Assembly: GCA_009785715.1 (NCBI GenBank)
Contig: WQVT01000114.1
Coordinates: forward strand, 1 to 7,359
Origin: Acidimicrobiaceae bacterium
Lineage (GTDB): Bacteria; Actinomycetota; Acidimicrobiia; Acidimicrobiales; Palsa-688
Direction: 5' to 3'
Length of the DNA: 7,359 nucleotides
Shown: positions 1 through 5,653 of the stretch, piece by piece
How positions within the stretch are numbered: the stretch's first letter is position 1
How the letters are laid out: each line of letters begins with the position of its first letter
Notes under the pieces: model-generated
Databases searched by the model: none
What the model was told of the DNA's origin: nothing
What the model saw: only the letters and a program-made list of their open reading frames with translations
Position numbers and translations under genes: made by a program

Positions 1-2
1 CC

Positions 3-866
3 ACCGGGCAGATCGTGGCGAACGATATCGCCAGGACCAAGGCCGACGACGGCGGTCTGGTACCGCCGCTCGTCGACGTGCTCAACGACATGCTCGAGGG
101 CTCAGGTGGCACCAACGGGCTGTCCGACCCGACCTTCCCGGCCCCTCAGGCTCGGGCAATCGTGAACGCCGGCGCCACTCCGATGTTGACCACCCAGTGG
201 ACCGACAACCTTGCGAGCATTACCTCGAACAATGGGAATAACGACCGGGCGGTCCTGACGAAATGGGCGAAAGCCGCCTACAACTTCGACAACCACCACA
301 CGATCCTGATCCGGCCGTGGCGGGAGTTGAACGGCAATTGGTACCCCTGGGGAGTCCCGAATGTCGGTGCCACCGAGTATGTGAAGGCGTGGCGGGACGC
401 CTACGACATCATCCATCCGATCGCCCCGAACGTCCTGTGGGTGTGGAACGTCGCCACGGGAGGCAGCGACACCAACTATGCGGCCGCCTACCCCGGTGAC
501 GCCTACGTCGACTACACCAGCTTCGACTCGTACGTGGGGAACAAGGGCAAGGCCTGGACGGCCACGCAGCCGACCTACAACGCCCTGGCACACCTCGGCT
601 CGGGGACGAAGCCGATCATGGTGCCCGAGTTCTCGATCTACACGAGCGTCCCGGGGCTCACCGACGCCGCCCGGGCCGCGTGGATCACCAGCACGTTTGC
701 CGACGCAGCCTGCGAGCAGCCGAGGGTGGTGAGCATGGACTGGTTCAACGGTCAGGGGCCGCCGGACGGGAGCGCGGCGTTCGACGCCCCTGGCTGGCCG
801 CGATCGGAAGCGGCCTTCGACAAGGCCATCGACCACCCGGTGTACTCGTGCCCACGTGAGCCCTGA
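3..866 (+). CDS. GH26-like glycoside hydrolase (mannanase-type), 5' truncated
   Basis: The reading frame is open to the left edge, so the GTG at 15 is probably internal and the true start, with any signal peptide, lies outside the window. Residues below are numbered from that GTG. RPWRELNGNWYPWG (100-113) matches the GH26 region holding the acid/base glutamate, here E104. KPIMVPEFSIYT (199-210) matches the strand carrying the nucleophile, here E205. NAGATPMLTTQW (51-62) and NVLWVWNVATGG (139-150) fit other strands of the (beta/alpha)8 barrel. GH26 enzymes cleave beta-1,4-mannan or related beta-glycans, usually outside the cell. Two late cysteines (C233 and C279, approximately) could form a disulfide, consistent with export. 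The family-typical H before the acid/base glutamate is R here. The substrate is not deducible, and a role in processing the cell's own exopolysaccharide is an alternative to mannan degradation. The stop is 29 bp before the next gene. Confidence 0.82.
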   Translation, partial: TGQIVANDIARTKADDGGLVPPLVDVLNDMLEGSGGTNGLSDPTFPAPQARAIVNAGATPMLTTQWTDNLASITSNNGNNDRAVLTKWAKAAYNFDNHHTILIRPWRELNGNWYPWGVPNVGATEYVKAWRDAYDIIHPIAPNVLWVWNVATGGSDTNYAAAYPGDAYVDYTSFDSYVGNKGKAWTATQPTYNALAHLGSGTKPIMVPEFSIYTSVPGLTDAARAAWITSTFADAACEQPRVVSMDWFNGQGPPDGSAAFDAPGWPRSEAAFDKAIDHPVYSCPREP

Positions 867-895
867 GGTCTTCCGGGCAAGGTAATTTCGCTCCG

Positions 896-1690
896 GTGAC
901 CGACGACCTGTGGGCCAGCCTGGCAGAGCAATTCGCCGATGACGCCTATGCGTCGGTGAAGGGGTACGTGCGCACCTACGTGATGCACCGGCAGTTGCTC
1001 GAGCATCTCCCCGCCCCTCCGGCGTCGGTGCTCGACGTCGGGGGCGGGGCGGGCCATCAATCGTTGCCGCTCGCCCAGGCCGGCTATGACGTGACGTTGC
1101 TGGACCCGTCGCCCGCGATGCTCGAGCGGGCTCGAGAACGACTCGGGCGACTGCCTGGAGAGGCCCAGGGTCGGGTGACGCTGGTGGAAGCGGACGGCGA
1201 GAGCGCCGGCGAAGCGGTGCAGGGCGAACGCTTCGCCGCCGTCCTGTGCCATGGCGTGCTCGGATACCTGGAGCGGCCGGAGCCCCTGGTCGACCAGCTG
1301 TGCCGGTGCGCCGCTCCCGGTGGCGTCGTCTCGATCATGACCGGCAACGCCAGGGCCATGGCGGTGCGCCCCGCCCTCGAACGGCGGTGGGACGACGCCC
1401 TCGCCTCCTTCGATGCCACGACCGAGATCGGGGTGCTGGGCGTGCCGGCGCGAGCCGACACGGTGGAGGAGGTCGGCGACCTCGTGCGGAGCCACGGCGT
1501 GGAGCCGGTCCGCTGGTACGGGGTGTGGCTGTTCGTCGACTGGCTCGAGTTCAGCGGAGCCCGGCTGGACCCGGGCGATGCCGAGCAGGTCGCGGCGACC
1601 GCAGAGGTCGAGCTCGAGGCCGGCCGGCGAGATCCCTACCGCCAGCTCAGTCGCGTCTTTCATCTCGTCGGACGTAAACGGGCGGCCTGA
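896..1690 (+). CDS. Class I SAM-dependent methyltransferase, CmoM/SmtA-like
   Basis: 264 residues with a Rossmann SAM-binding core. Motif I is VLDVGGGAG (45-53), the acidic end of beta-2 is D70 in TLLDPS, the beta-4 region is AAVLCHGVLGYL (114-125), and PGGVVSIM (141-148) is the post-motif strand. By memory the whole protein parallels E. coli CmoM (formerly SmtA, 261 residues): an N-terminal AYxSxKGxVR segment (18-26), a GNARAM stretch after the core, a VxxFxDW element near 213-216, and a C-terminal E..RRDPYRQLSRVFHLV. CmoM methylates the carboxymethoxyuridine of tRNA wobble position 34. Whether this protein does so in an actinobacterium is unproven, since the upstream cmo5U enzymes are a proteobacterial pathway. 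GTG 896 is the only nearby in-frame start and has only a weak upstream AAGG. It may be co-transcribed with the hydrolase, and it converges on the lipoprotein gene. Confidence 0.8.
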   Translation: MTDDLWASLAEQFADDAYASVKGYVRTYVMHRQLLEHLPAPPASVLDVGGGAGHQSLPLAQAGYDVTLLDPSPAMLERARERLGRLPGEAQGRVTLVEADGESAGEAVQGERFAAVLCHGVLGYLERPEPLVDQLCRCAAPGGVVSIMTGNARAMAVRPALERRWDDALASFDATTEIGVLGVPARADTVEEVGDLVRSHGVEPVRWYGVWLFVDWLEFSGARLDPGDAEQVAATAEVELEAGRRDPYRQLSRVFHLVGRKRAA

Positions 1691-1695
1691 GGCGG

Positions 1696-1711
1696 GCCGG
1701 CAGCCGCCGGC
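1696..1711. terminator. GC-rich hairpin between convergent genes (candidate bidirectional terminator)
   Basis: The 27-bp gap between the methyltransferase stop and the lipoprotein stop contains GCCGGC, a 4-base loop AGCC, then GCCGGC again. This makes a perfect 6-bp all-GC stem readable from both strands. No T-tract follows on either side, so intrinsic termination is possible but not assured. The assignment rests on position between convergent stops and on the stem. Confidence 0.4.
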
Positions 1712-1717
1712 GGCAGT

Positions 1718-2332
1718 TCAGTTCTCCAGAAGGTTGAAACCCTTGTTCAGGCCCTGACACTGCTTCCCGGCGTCCTGAAACGCCGCAGAGTTGGGGTTGA
1801 GGTCGCCCGTCGGGTCTTTGATGTCGATCGTTCCCTGACCGTTCGGGTCGGGAAAGTCGGTCACGCCGTGGGAGCGCATGCACTGGGCGAAGTTGAGGGC
1901 GTTGGTGTTCCTCTTGGCAGGCGACTGGTTGCCGGCGGGCAGCAGCGAGCTGCACGTCTTGTCGGCGGCCTGGAACTGGGGCGTGCCCTGATCCGGGAAG
2001 TGGCCCGGAGTGACCCGGATCTGGCCCTGGCTGTTCGGGTCGGGGAAGTCGCTCAGTCCGTGGGAGCGCATGCACTCCGAGTACTGGAGCATCCTCGCCT
2101 GGCTCGAGAGGTGCTGCGACGAGACGCCCTTCGGGGCCGTCGTGGTCGTCGCCCCCCCGCCGGCGACGGCGAGCCCGGAGGACGCAGCCCCGCACCCTGC
2201 GAGTCCGACGGCGAGGCCCGTCACCGTGACGAGCAGCCAGCGGGTCTTCCGGGGCCGAACCGCCTTGCGAATCCGGGGCCTGCCCTCTTCCGGGGTGTCT
2301 TCCGTGATCTCGGAGCCCACGTCGTTTCTCAT
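1718..2332 (-). CDS. Secreted lipoprotein with duplicated CMRSHG/DFPDPN module
   Basis: 204 residues. A basic N-terminus with several Arg/Lys up to residue 31 is followed by a hydrophobic stretch, WLLVTVTGLAVGLAGC (32-47). It ends in a lipobox LAGC, so C47 should be lipidated and the mature protein tethered outside the membrane. A low-complexity Ala/Gly/Thr linker (48-67) leads to two homologous modules at about 79-132 and 145-198. Each has CMRSHG, then DFPDPN, then QG.I, and a second Cys about 40 residues later (C87/C127 and C151/C192), which suggests one disulfide per module. Such CMRSHG proteins are, as I recall, common uncharacterised actinobacterial envelope proteins, often near efflux or two-component genes. 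No enzymatic motif is visible. ATG 2332 is preceded by AAAGGA at 7 nt. The gene is divergent from the response regulator, so it is a likely target of that system (inference). Confidence 0.82.
   Translation of the reverse strand: MRNDVGSEITEDTPEEGRPRIRKAVRPRKTRWLLVTVTGLAVGLAGCGAASSGLAVAGGGATTTTAPKGVSSQHLSSQARMLQYSECMRSHGLSDFPDPNSQGQIRVTPGHFPDQGTPQFQAADKTCSSLLPAGNQSPAKRNTNALNFAQCMRSHGVTDFPDPNGQGTIDIKDPTGDLNPNSAAFQDAGKQCQGLNKGFNLLEN
1739..2098 (-). repeat. Internal gene duplication encoding two CMRSHG modules
   Basis: Two coding repeats of about 162 bp (1937-2098 and 1739-1900) encode the paired modules of the lipoprotein. The best-preserved DNA, around the CMRSHG and DFPDPN codons, is still near-identical: the 15-bp string ccgtgggagcgcatg occurs at 2059-2073 and again about 191 bp earlier on the + strand. 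The flanks have diverged, which implies an old duplication kept under selection at the motif. Confidence 0.75.
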
Positions 2333-2384
2333 GTCGCCGTCCTTTCGGCCTTGAGGCTGTCGAGGGCAGTTGTACGAAAGGGTC

Positions 2385-2428
2385 GGTCACAGCCCGGTCA
2401 TCGCCGTTGTGACCTCGTTGTAACCGGC
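2385..2428. promoter_or_regulatory. 11-bp-phased repeat array, probable response-regulator binding site
   Basis: Four consecutive 11-bp units fill the middle of the 142-bp gap between the divergent lipoprotein and regulator genes: GGTCACAGCCC, GGTCATCGCCG, TTGTGACCTCG and TTGTAACCGGC. Units 1 and 2 share GGTCA..GCC, and units 3 and 4 share TTGT.ACC (CGTTGTGACC and CGTTGTAACC when offset by 2). GGTCACA (2385-2391) and TGTGACC (2408-2414) also form a perfect inverted pair 16 bp apart. OmpR/PhoB-family regulators typically bind head-to-tail direct repeats spaced by about one helical turn. The location suggests autoregulation and control of the lipoprotein. I could not identify convincing -10/-35 elements here. 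Confidence 0.5.
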
Positions 2429-2474
2429 GACCTGCGATCCTCTGCCTCATGACCGGTTGAGCATCGGGGGAAGC

Positions 2475-3140
2475 ATGAGAGTGCTGGTAGTGGAAGACCA
2501 CGAACGGCTCGCCAGGGCCCTGGCCGAGGGGTTGCGCCAGGAGGGCATGGCCGTCGACCTGGTCTTCGACGGCGACGACGGCCTGACCCATCTGCAGGTC
2601 AACCGCTACGACGTCGTCGTCCTGGACCGGGACGTGCCGGGCACGCACGGCGACGACGTCTGCCGGGCCCTCGTGGATGACCGGTCCCCCACCCGGGTGC
2701 TGATGCTGACGGCGGCCGGCTCGGTGCGAGACCGGATCGACGGCCTGCAGCTCGGTGCGGACGACTACCTGGCGAAGCCCTTCGACTTCGCCGAGCTCGT
2801 GGCCCGCATCCGCGCCCTGGCCCGCCGAGCCACGTTGCCGCTGCCCCCCGTCTTCGAATACGACGACGTCCGCCTCGACCCCGGCCTGCGGGTGGCGACC
2901 CGCGCCGGCCGGCGTCTTGCGCTCAGCCCGAAGGAGTTCGCGGTGCTCGAATGCCTCCTCGCCGCAGAAGGGCGCCCGGTCTCTGCGGAAGAGCTGCTCG
3001 AGGAGGCGTGGGACGAGGCGGCCGATCCGTTCACGACCACCGTCAAGACCACCATGAACCGTCTCCGGGCCAAGCTCGGCGACCCACCCCTCATCGAGAC
3101 CATGCGGGAAAGCGGCTACCGCATAGGCGGGCTCCGATGA
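2475..3140 (+). CDS. OmpR/PhoB-family response regulator
   Basis: 221 residues. The receiver domain (1 to about 118) has the acidic pair E7/D8, phospho-acceptor D51 in VVVLDRDVPG, switch T79 in MLTA and K101 in AKPFDF, so it is complete and should be phosphorylatable. A C-terminal winged helix (about 127-221) has LSPKEFAVLECLL (150-162), the recognition-helix region TTTVKTTMNRLRAKLG (187-202) and the wing ending ESGYRIGG. It is a cytoplasmic DNA-binding transcription factor controlled by the adjacent kinase. An in-frame TTG at 2457 would add six residues. I prefer ATG 2475 because GGGGGAA lies just upstream and the RVLVVEDH strand then begins at residue 2, as is usual. Its stop overlaps the kinase start in ATGA, indicating translational coupling. 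The immediate target is probably the divergent lipoprotein and itself (inference). Confidence 0.96.
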   Translation: MRVLVVEDHERLARALAEGLRQEGMAVDLVFDGDDGLTHLQVNRYDVVVLDRDVPGTHGDDVCRALVDDRSPTRVLMLTAAGSVRDRIDGLQLGADDYLAKPFDFAELVARIRALARRATLPLPPVFEYDDVRLDPGLRVATRAGRRLALSPKEFAVLECLLAAEGRPVSAEELLEEAWDEAADPFTTTVKTTMNRLRAKLGDPPLIETMRESGYRIGGLR

Positions 3141-4480
3141 GCCGGCTCCGCACCGGCCCGGTCCCCGCCCGCTGGGTCCGTCTGCCCAGGCGGAGCGCCC
3201 GCCTTCGCCTCACGGTCCTCTACGCCGGGCTGTTCCTCGTCTCCGGTGCGGCGGTGCTCGCGATCACGTACCTGCTGGTCGAGCACTGGCGGCTGCCGCT
3301 CTACCAGGGTCCGACGCGGATCAGCATTCCCCCCGCGGGCAATCCCGCCGCGCACCTGCTCCAGCAGCAACGCCTGGCCGATCTCCACCAGCTCCTCCAG
3401 GCGCTCGCCGTTGCCCTCGCCGTCGTCGCCGTGGTGTCCATCGCGTCGGGCTGGATCGTCGCCGGCCGGGTGCTCCGGCCCCTTCGGACCATCACCGCGA
3501 CGGCGCGACGGATCTCCGCCAGGAACCTGAACGAACGTCTCGACCTGAAGGGCGCCGACGACGAGCTCAGGCAGCTCGGCGACACCCTCGACGACCTCTT
3601 TGCACGGCTCCAGGCGTCTTTCGACGCCCAGAGGCAGTTCGTGGCGAATGCCTCACACGAGCTTCGGACGCCGCTCACCGCGGAGCGCACCCTGCTCCAG
3701 GTCGCCCTCGCGAGCCCGAAGACGAGCGCCGAGCGGTGGCGATCCACGGGCCACGAGCTGCTCGCCTCGAGCGACGAGCAGGCGCGTCTCATCGAGGCGC
3801 TCCTCACCCTCGCCAACAGCGAAGCCGGGCCCGATCACTACGAACCCGTCGATCTCGCGGCCATCACCCGGCGGGCGATTCTCGCTCCCCGCCCCGGCAT
3901 CGGCCGGCTGGGCCTGCACGTCGAGACCTCGATCCGACCCGCCCTGGTCGAGGGGGACCCGCTCCTCCTCGAACGGCTCGTCGCCAACCTGATCGACAAC
4001 GCCGTGCGCTACAACCAGGTGGCGGGAGGCGTCACCGTCTCGACCGGGACCAGCGGCGGCCGCGCCCTGCTGTCCGTAGGGAACACGGGGCCGGTCATCC
4101 CGACCGGAGAGGTCGACCGTCTCCTCGAACCGTTCCAGCGCCTCGACGGCCACCGCACCCACCAGGGCGACGGTCACGGCCTCGGCCTCTCCATCGTCCG
4201 GGCCATCGCCTCGACGCACGGGGCATCCCTGAGGGTGCACCCTCGCGAAAGCGGGGGTCTCGATATCGAGGTCTGCTTCCGGTCACTGACGCCAGAGGCG
4301 CTCCGAGGCAAGCCGAGCCCCCTCCACGAGGGAGGCGAACTTGGCCCAGGCGATCTCGGCGTGGGGCACCCGAGAGCCGAGGCCGCAGTCCGTCCCCGCG
4401 ATCACGTTCTCACGGCCGACGACCTCGGCGAAGCGCATGAGCCGTTGGGCAACGAGCTCCGGATGCTCGATATGCAGTGA
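3137..4480 (+). CDS. HAMP-domain sensor histidine kinase with non-homologous antisense tail
   Basis: 447 residues starting at the ATG that overlaps the regulator stop. A longer frame open from 2951 only covers the regulator gene. TM1 is about 25-47, followed by a short extracytoplasmic loop of about 40 residues (48-87) and TM2 about 88-110. HAMP follows (111-163), beginning AGRVLRPLRTITATARRI. The DHp helix has H174 in NASHELRTPL. The ATPase domain has an N box NLIDNAVRYN (284-293), NTGP in the G1 position (316-319), an F box EPFQRLD and a G2 box GHGLGLSIV (346-354). All catalytic elements are present. It is an inner-membrane autokinase that phosphorylates D51 of the regulator; the small sensor loop suggests sensing at or in the membrane. 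The normal domain end is near GGLDIEVCF (about 381). The last 66 residues are read antisense to the conserved end of the MetE-like gene, so the true terminus is doubtful. Confidence 0.93.
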   Translation: MSRLRTGPVPARWVRLPRRSARLRLTVLYAGLFLVSGAAVLAITYLLVEHWRLPLYQGPTRISIPPAGNPAAHLLQQQRLADLHQLLQALAVALAVVAVVSIASGWIVAGRVLRPLRTITATARRISARNLNERLDLKGADDELRQLGDTLDDLFARLQASFDAQRQFVANASHELRTPLTAERTLLQVALASPKTSAERWRSTGHELLASSDEQARLIEALLTLANSEAGPDHYEPVDLAAITRRAILAPRPGIGRLGLHVETSIRPALVEGDPLLLERLVANLIDNAVRYNQVAGGVTVSTGTSGGRALLSVGNTGPVIPTGEVDRLLEPFQRLDGHRTHQGDGHGLGLSIVRAIASTHGASLRVHPRESGGLDIEVCFRSLTPEALRGKPSPLHEGGELGPGDLGVGHPRAEAAVRPRDHVLTADDLGEAHEPLGNELRMLDMQ

Positions 4481-5470
4481 CGAGTGACCGATGACCCCGG
4501 GCATAAGGAGCTTTCCAGCCGGTAGCTTCGTGTCCTCCCACACCATCCACTCGTGCTCGTGCACCGGGTTAGCCGCCTCGACGGAGTAGCACTGCGCGTG
4601 CACTTTGAGCACAATATCGACGATGTCGGCGAGGGCGATATCACTCTGGTGAGGTCCGAGCGGGCTGCCCCAGCACACGTGCAGACGAACCTGCTCCTCG
4701 GGGATCCCCTCCAGCGCCTGATTCAGCGCCTCGACCCGCACCTCGGCATAGCGCCGGTATTCGTCCAGCGTCATCTCGGGGTTCACCTGCCAGCCGTCGG
4801 GCAGGTCCGGGTCGTCGATCTGCAGGATGAACCCGGCGTCGGCGATCACCTTGTACTCCTCGTGGAGGACGTCGGCGATCGCGGAGAGCATCGACTCCTC
4901 GTCCGGGTAGTACTCGTTCATCAGCAGGTGCTCGAGGGTGCCCGGGGCCACCGCGGCCAGGTAGGGCACCATTTCGTTGCCGGCCGTGTCCGTGCCCGCC
5001 AGCGCCTCCTTCAGCCGCTCGACGTCGCGCTGCGCCGCCTCCTTCCCCACGTAGTTCAGCGGCCCGACGACGTAGGTCGCCTCTCGGGGCGCAGGCGCGG
5101 CGGTCGCGGCATGGCCCGACCACAGGCGCCAGGTGGGATTCGCCGGCGCCACCGAGAAGTACCCGGGGAACCGCTGCCGATCGCGCAGGTCGATGGGGCG
5201 TTGGGGAACCTCCGACGCGCGACGCTCCAGGCCGCCGATCCGGCTGACGGCGTAGCGATGGAAACCCTCGTGCTTGGCGAACTCGCCGTCGTTGCCGATA
5301 TCGATGCCAACCTCGGCCTGCTTGGCGACCACCGCGGTCACCGCTTCGCTGACGTACCGCTCCAGCTCGTCGCTCCCCCGCGCGCTGCTGGCCACCCGGT
5401 CGCGGAATTCCGCCTCCCGCGGCAGCGTCCCCGCGTGCGACACCCGAATACGATCCGTGCTTCTCTGCAT
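4283..5470 (-). CDS. Stand-alone MetE C-terminal-type zinc methyltransferase-like protein (methionine synthase II family)
   Basis: 395 residues, corresponding to the catalytic C-terminal (beta/alpha)8 barrel of cobalamin-independent methionine synthase without the N-terminal half of full-length MetE (about 750 residues). The zinc ligands are all present: H264 and C266 in LHVCWGS, E298 in SVEAANP, and C362 in AGTDCGLG. D219 in LQIDDPDL aligns with the MetE aspartate that holds the homocysteine amino group. The N-terminus SHAGTLPR takes the place of the common THxGSLPR. These enzymes activate a thiol on zinc for alkyl transfer. Relatives include core methionine synthases and epoxyalkane:coenzyme M transferase, so the thiol and alkyl donor here are unknown. 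ATG 5470 is chosen over upstream starts because GGAGG lies 4 nt before it and homology starts there. It is divergent from the flavin monooxygenase and convergent with, and overlapping, the kinase. Confidence 0.92.
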   Translation of the reverse strand: MQRSTDRIRVSHAGTLPREAEFRDRVASSARGSDELERYVSEAVTAVVAKQAEVGIDIGNDGEFAKHEGFHRYAVSRIGGLERRASEVPQRPIDLRDRQRFPGYFSVAPANPTWRLWSGHAATAAPAPREATYVVGPLNYVGKEAAQRDVERLKEALAGTDTAGNEMVPYLAAVAPGTLEHLLMNEYYPDEESMLSAIADVLHEEYKVIADAGFILQIDDPDLPDGWQVNPEMTLDEYRRYAEVRVEALNQALEGIPEEQVRLHVCWGSPLGPHQSDIALADIVDIVLKVHAQCYSVEAANPVHEHEWMVWEDTKLPAGKLLMPGVIGHSSLHIEHPELVAQRLMRFAEVVGRENVIAGTDCGLGSRVPHAEIAWAKFASLVEGARLASERLWRQ

Positions 5471-5474
5471 GATC

Positions 5475-5479
5475 CCTCC
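5475..5479 (-). promoter_or_regulatory. Ribosome binding site fixing the MetE-like start
   Basis: Read on the minus strand, AGGGAGGGATC directly precedes ATG 5470, with a GGAGG core 4 nt from the start. The frame is open back to 5746, but that extension is low-complexity Arg/Ala/Gly translated from the repeat-bearing intergenic DNA and crosses the divergent gene's start. The ribosome binding site therefore rules it out. Confidence 0.75.
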
Positions 5480-5483
5480 CTCT

Positions 5484-5534
5484 GCCGCGCCGCAGCCCCT
5501 GCCGCACCGTAGCCCGCGCCGCACCGTGGCCCGC
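5484..5534. repeat. Three tandem 17-bp repeats in the divergent promoter region
   Basis: Units at 5501-5517 (gccgcaccgtagcccgc) and 5518-5534 (gccgcaccgtggcccgc) differ at one base. The block at 5484-5500 (gccgcgccgcagcccct) is a degenerate copy with 13 of 17 matches. They lie between the divergent MetE-like and flavin-monooxygenase genes and immediately upstream of the MetE-like ribosome binding site. They could be regulator-binding repeats or slippage products in GC-rich DNA. A shared regulatory function is inference. Confidence 0.6.
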
Positions 5535-5551
5535 GCCCGGCGTGCCCTCCG

Positions 5552-5567
5552 AGCGGAGACTTCCGCT
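5552..5567. promoter_or_regulatory. Perfect dyad AGCGGA-GACT-TCCGCT, operator or hairpin candidate
   Basis: A 6-bp perfect inverted repeat with a 4-base centre sits between the 17-bp tandem repeats and the predicted monooxygenase promoter. Its place, about 20 bp upstream of the proposed -35, fits a transcription-factor operator. It could equally be a short hairpin in a transcript. No regulator gene is in view to pair with it. Confidence 0.35.
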
Positions 5568-5587
5568 GGAAGCAAAGGGCCGGCAGC

Positions 5588-5617
5588 TTGATCGCGGGAC
5601 GGCCGAGGCCGTAAGGT
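5588..5617 (+). promoter_or_regulatory. Candidate sigma-70-type promoter of the flavin monooxygenase
   Basis: TTGATC (5588-5593) resembles the -35 box. After an 18-bp spacer, TAAGGT (5612-5617) matches the actinobacterial -10 pattern TAnnnT. Transcription would begin near 5624, leaving about 30 nt of leader that includes the ribosome binding site at 5641-5647. This also argues against a start at TTG 5621. Confidence 0.4.
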
Positions 5618-5653
5618 GCCTTGGATCCGCGCTGCGATTTGGGGGAATGGCAC

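Noticed and set aside
752..1663. 303-codon minus-strand frame opposite the methyltransferase, and a similar one at 102-836 opposite the hydrolase
   Set aside because: Both are codon-aligned antisense shadows of genes with clear family motifs, with Arg/Gly/His-rich translations and no domain.
1868..2452. 194-codon plus-strand frame over the lipoprotein and the promoter gap
   Set aside because: It lies opposite a gene with a good ribosome binding site, lipobox and duplicated motif, and has no motif of its own.
2341..2474. -10/-35 promoter boxes for the regulator or lipoprotein genes
   Set aside because: TACAAC on the minus strand and TTGTAA on the plus strand looked promising, but no partner box falls at an acceptable spacing.
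4553..5512. 319-codon plus-strand frame opposite the MetE-like gene
   Set aside because: It is a codon-aligned shadow of a gene with intact zinc ligands. Its tail is translated from intergenic repeats.
5484..5534. CRISPR-like or attachment-site interpretation of the 17-bp repeats
   Set aside because: The units are directly adjacent with no spacers, and no integrase, tRNA or cas gene is nearby.
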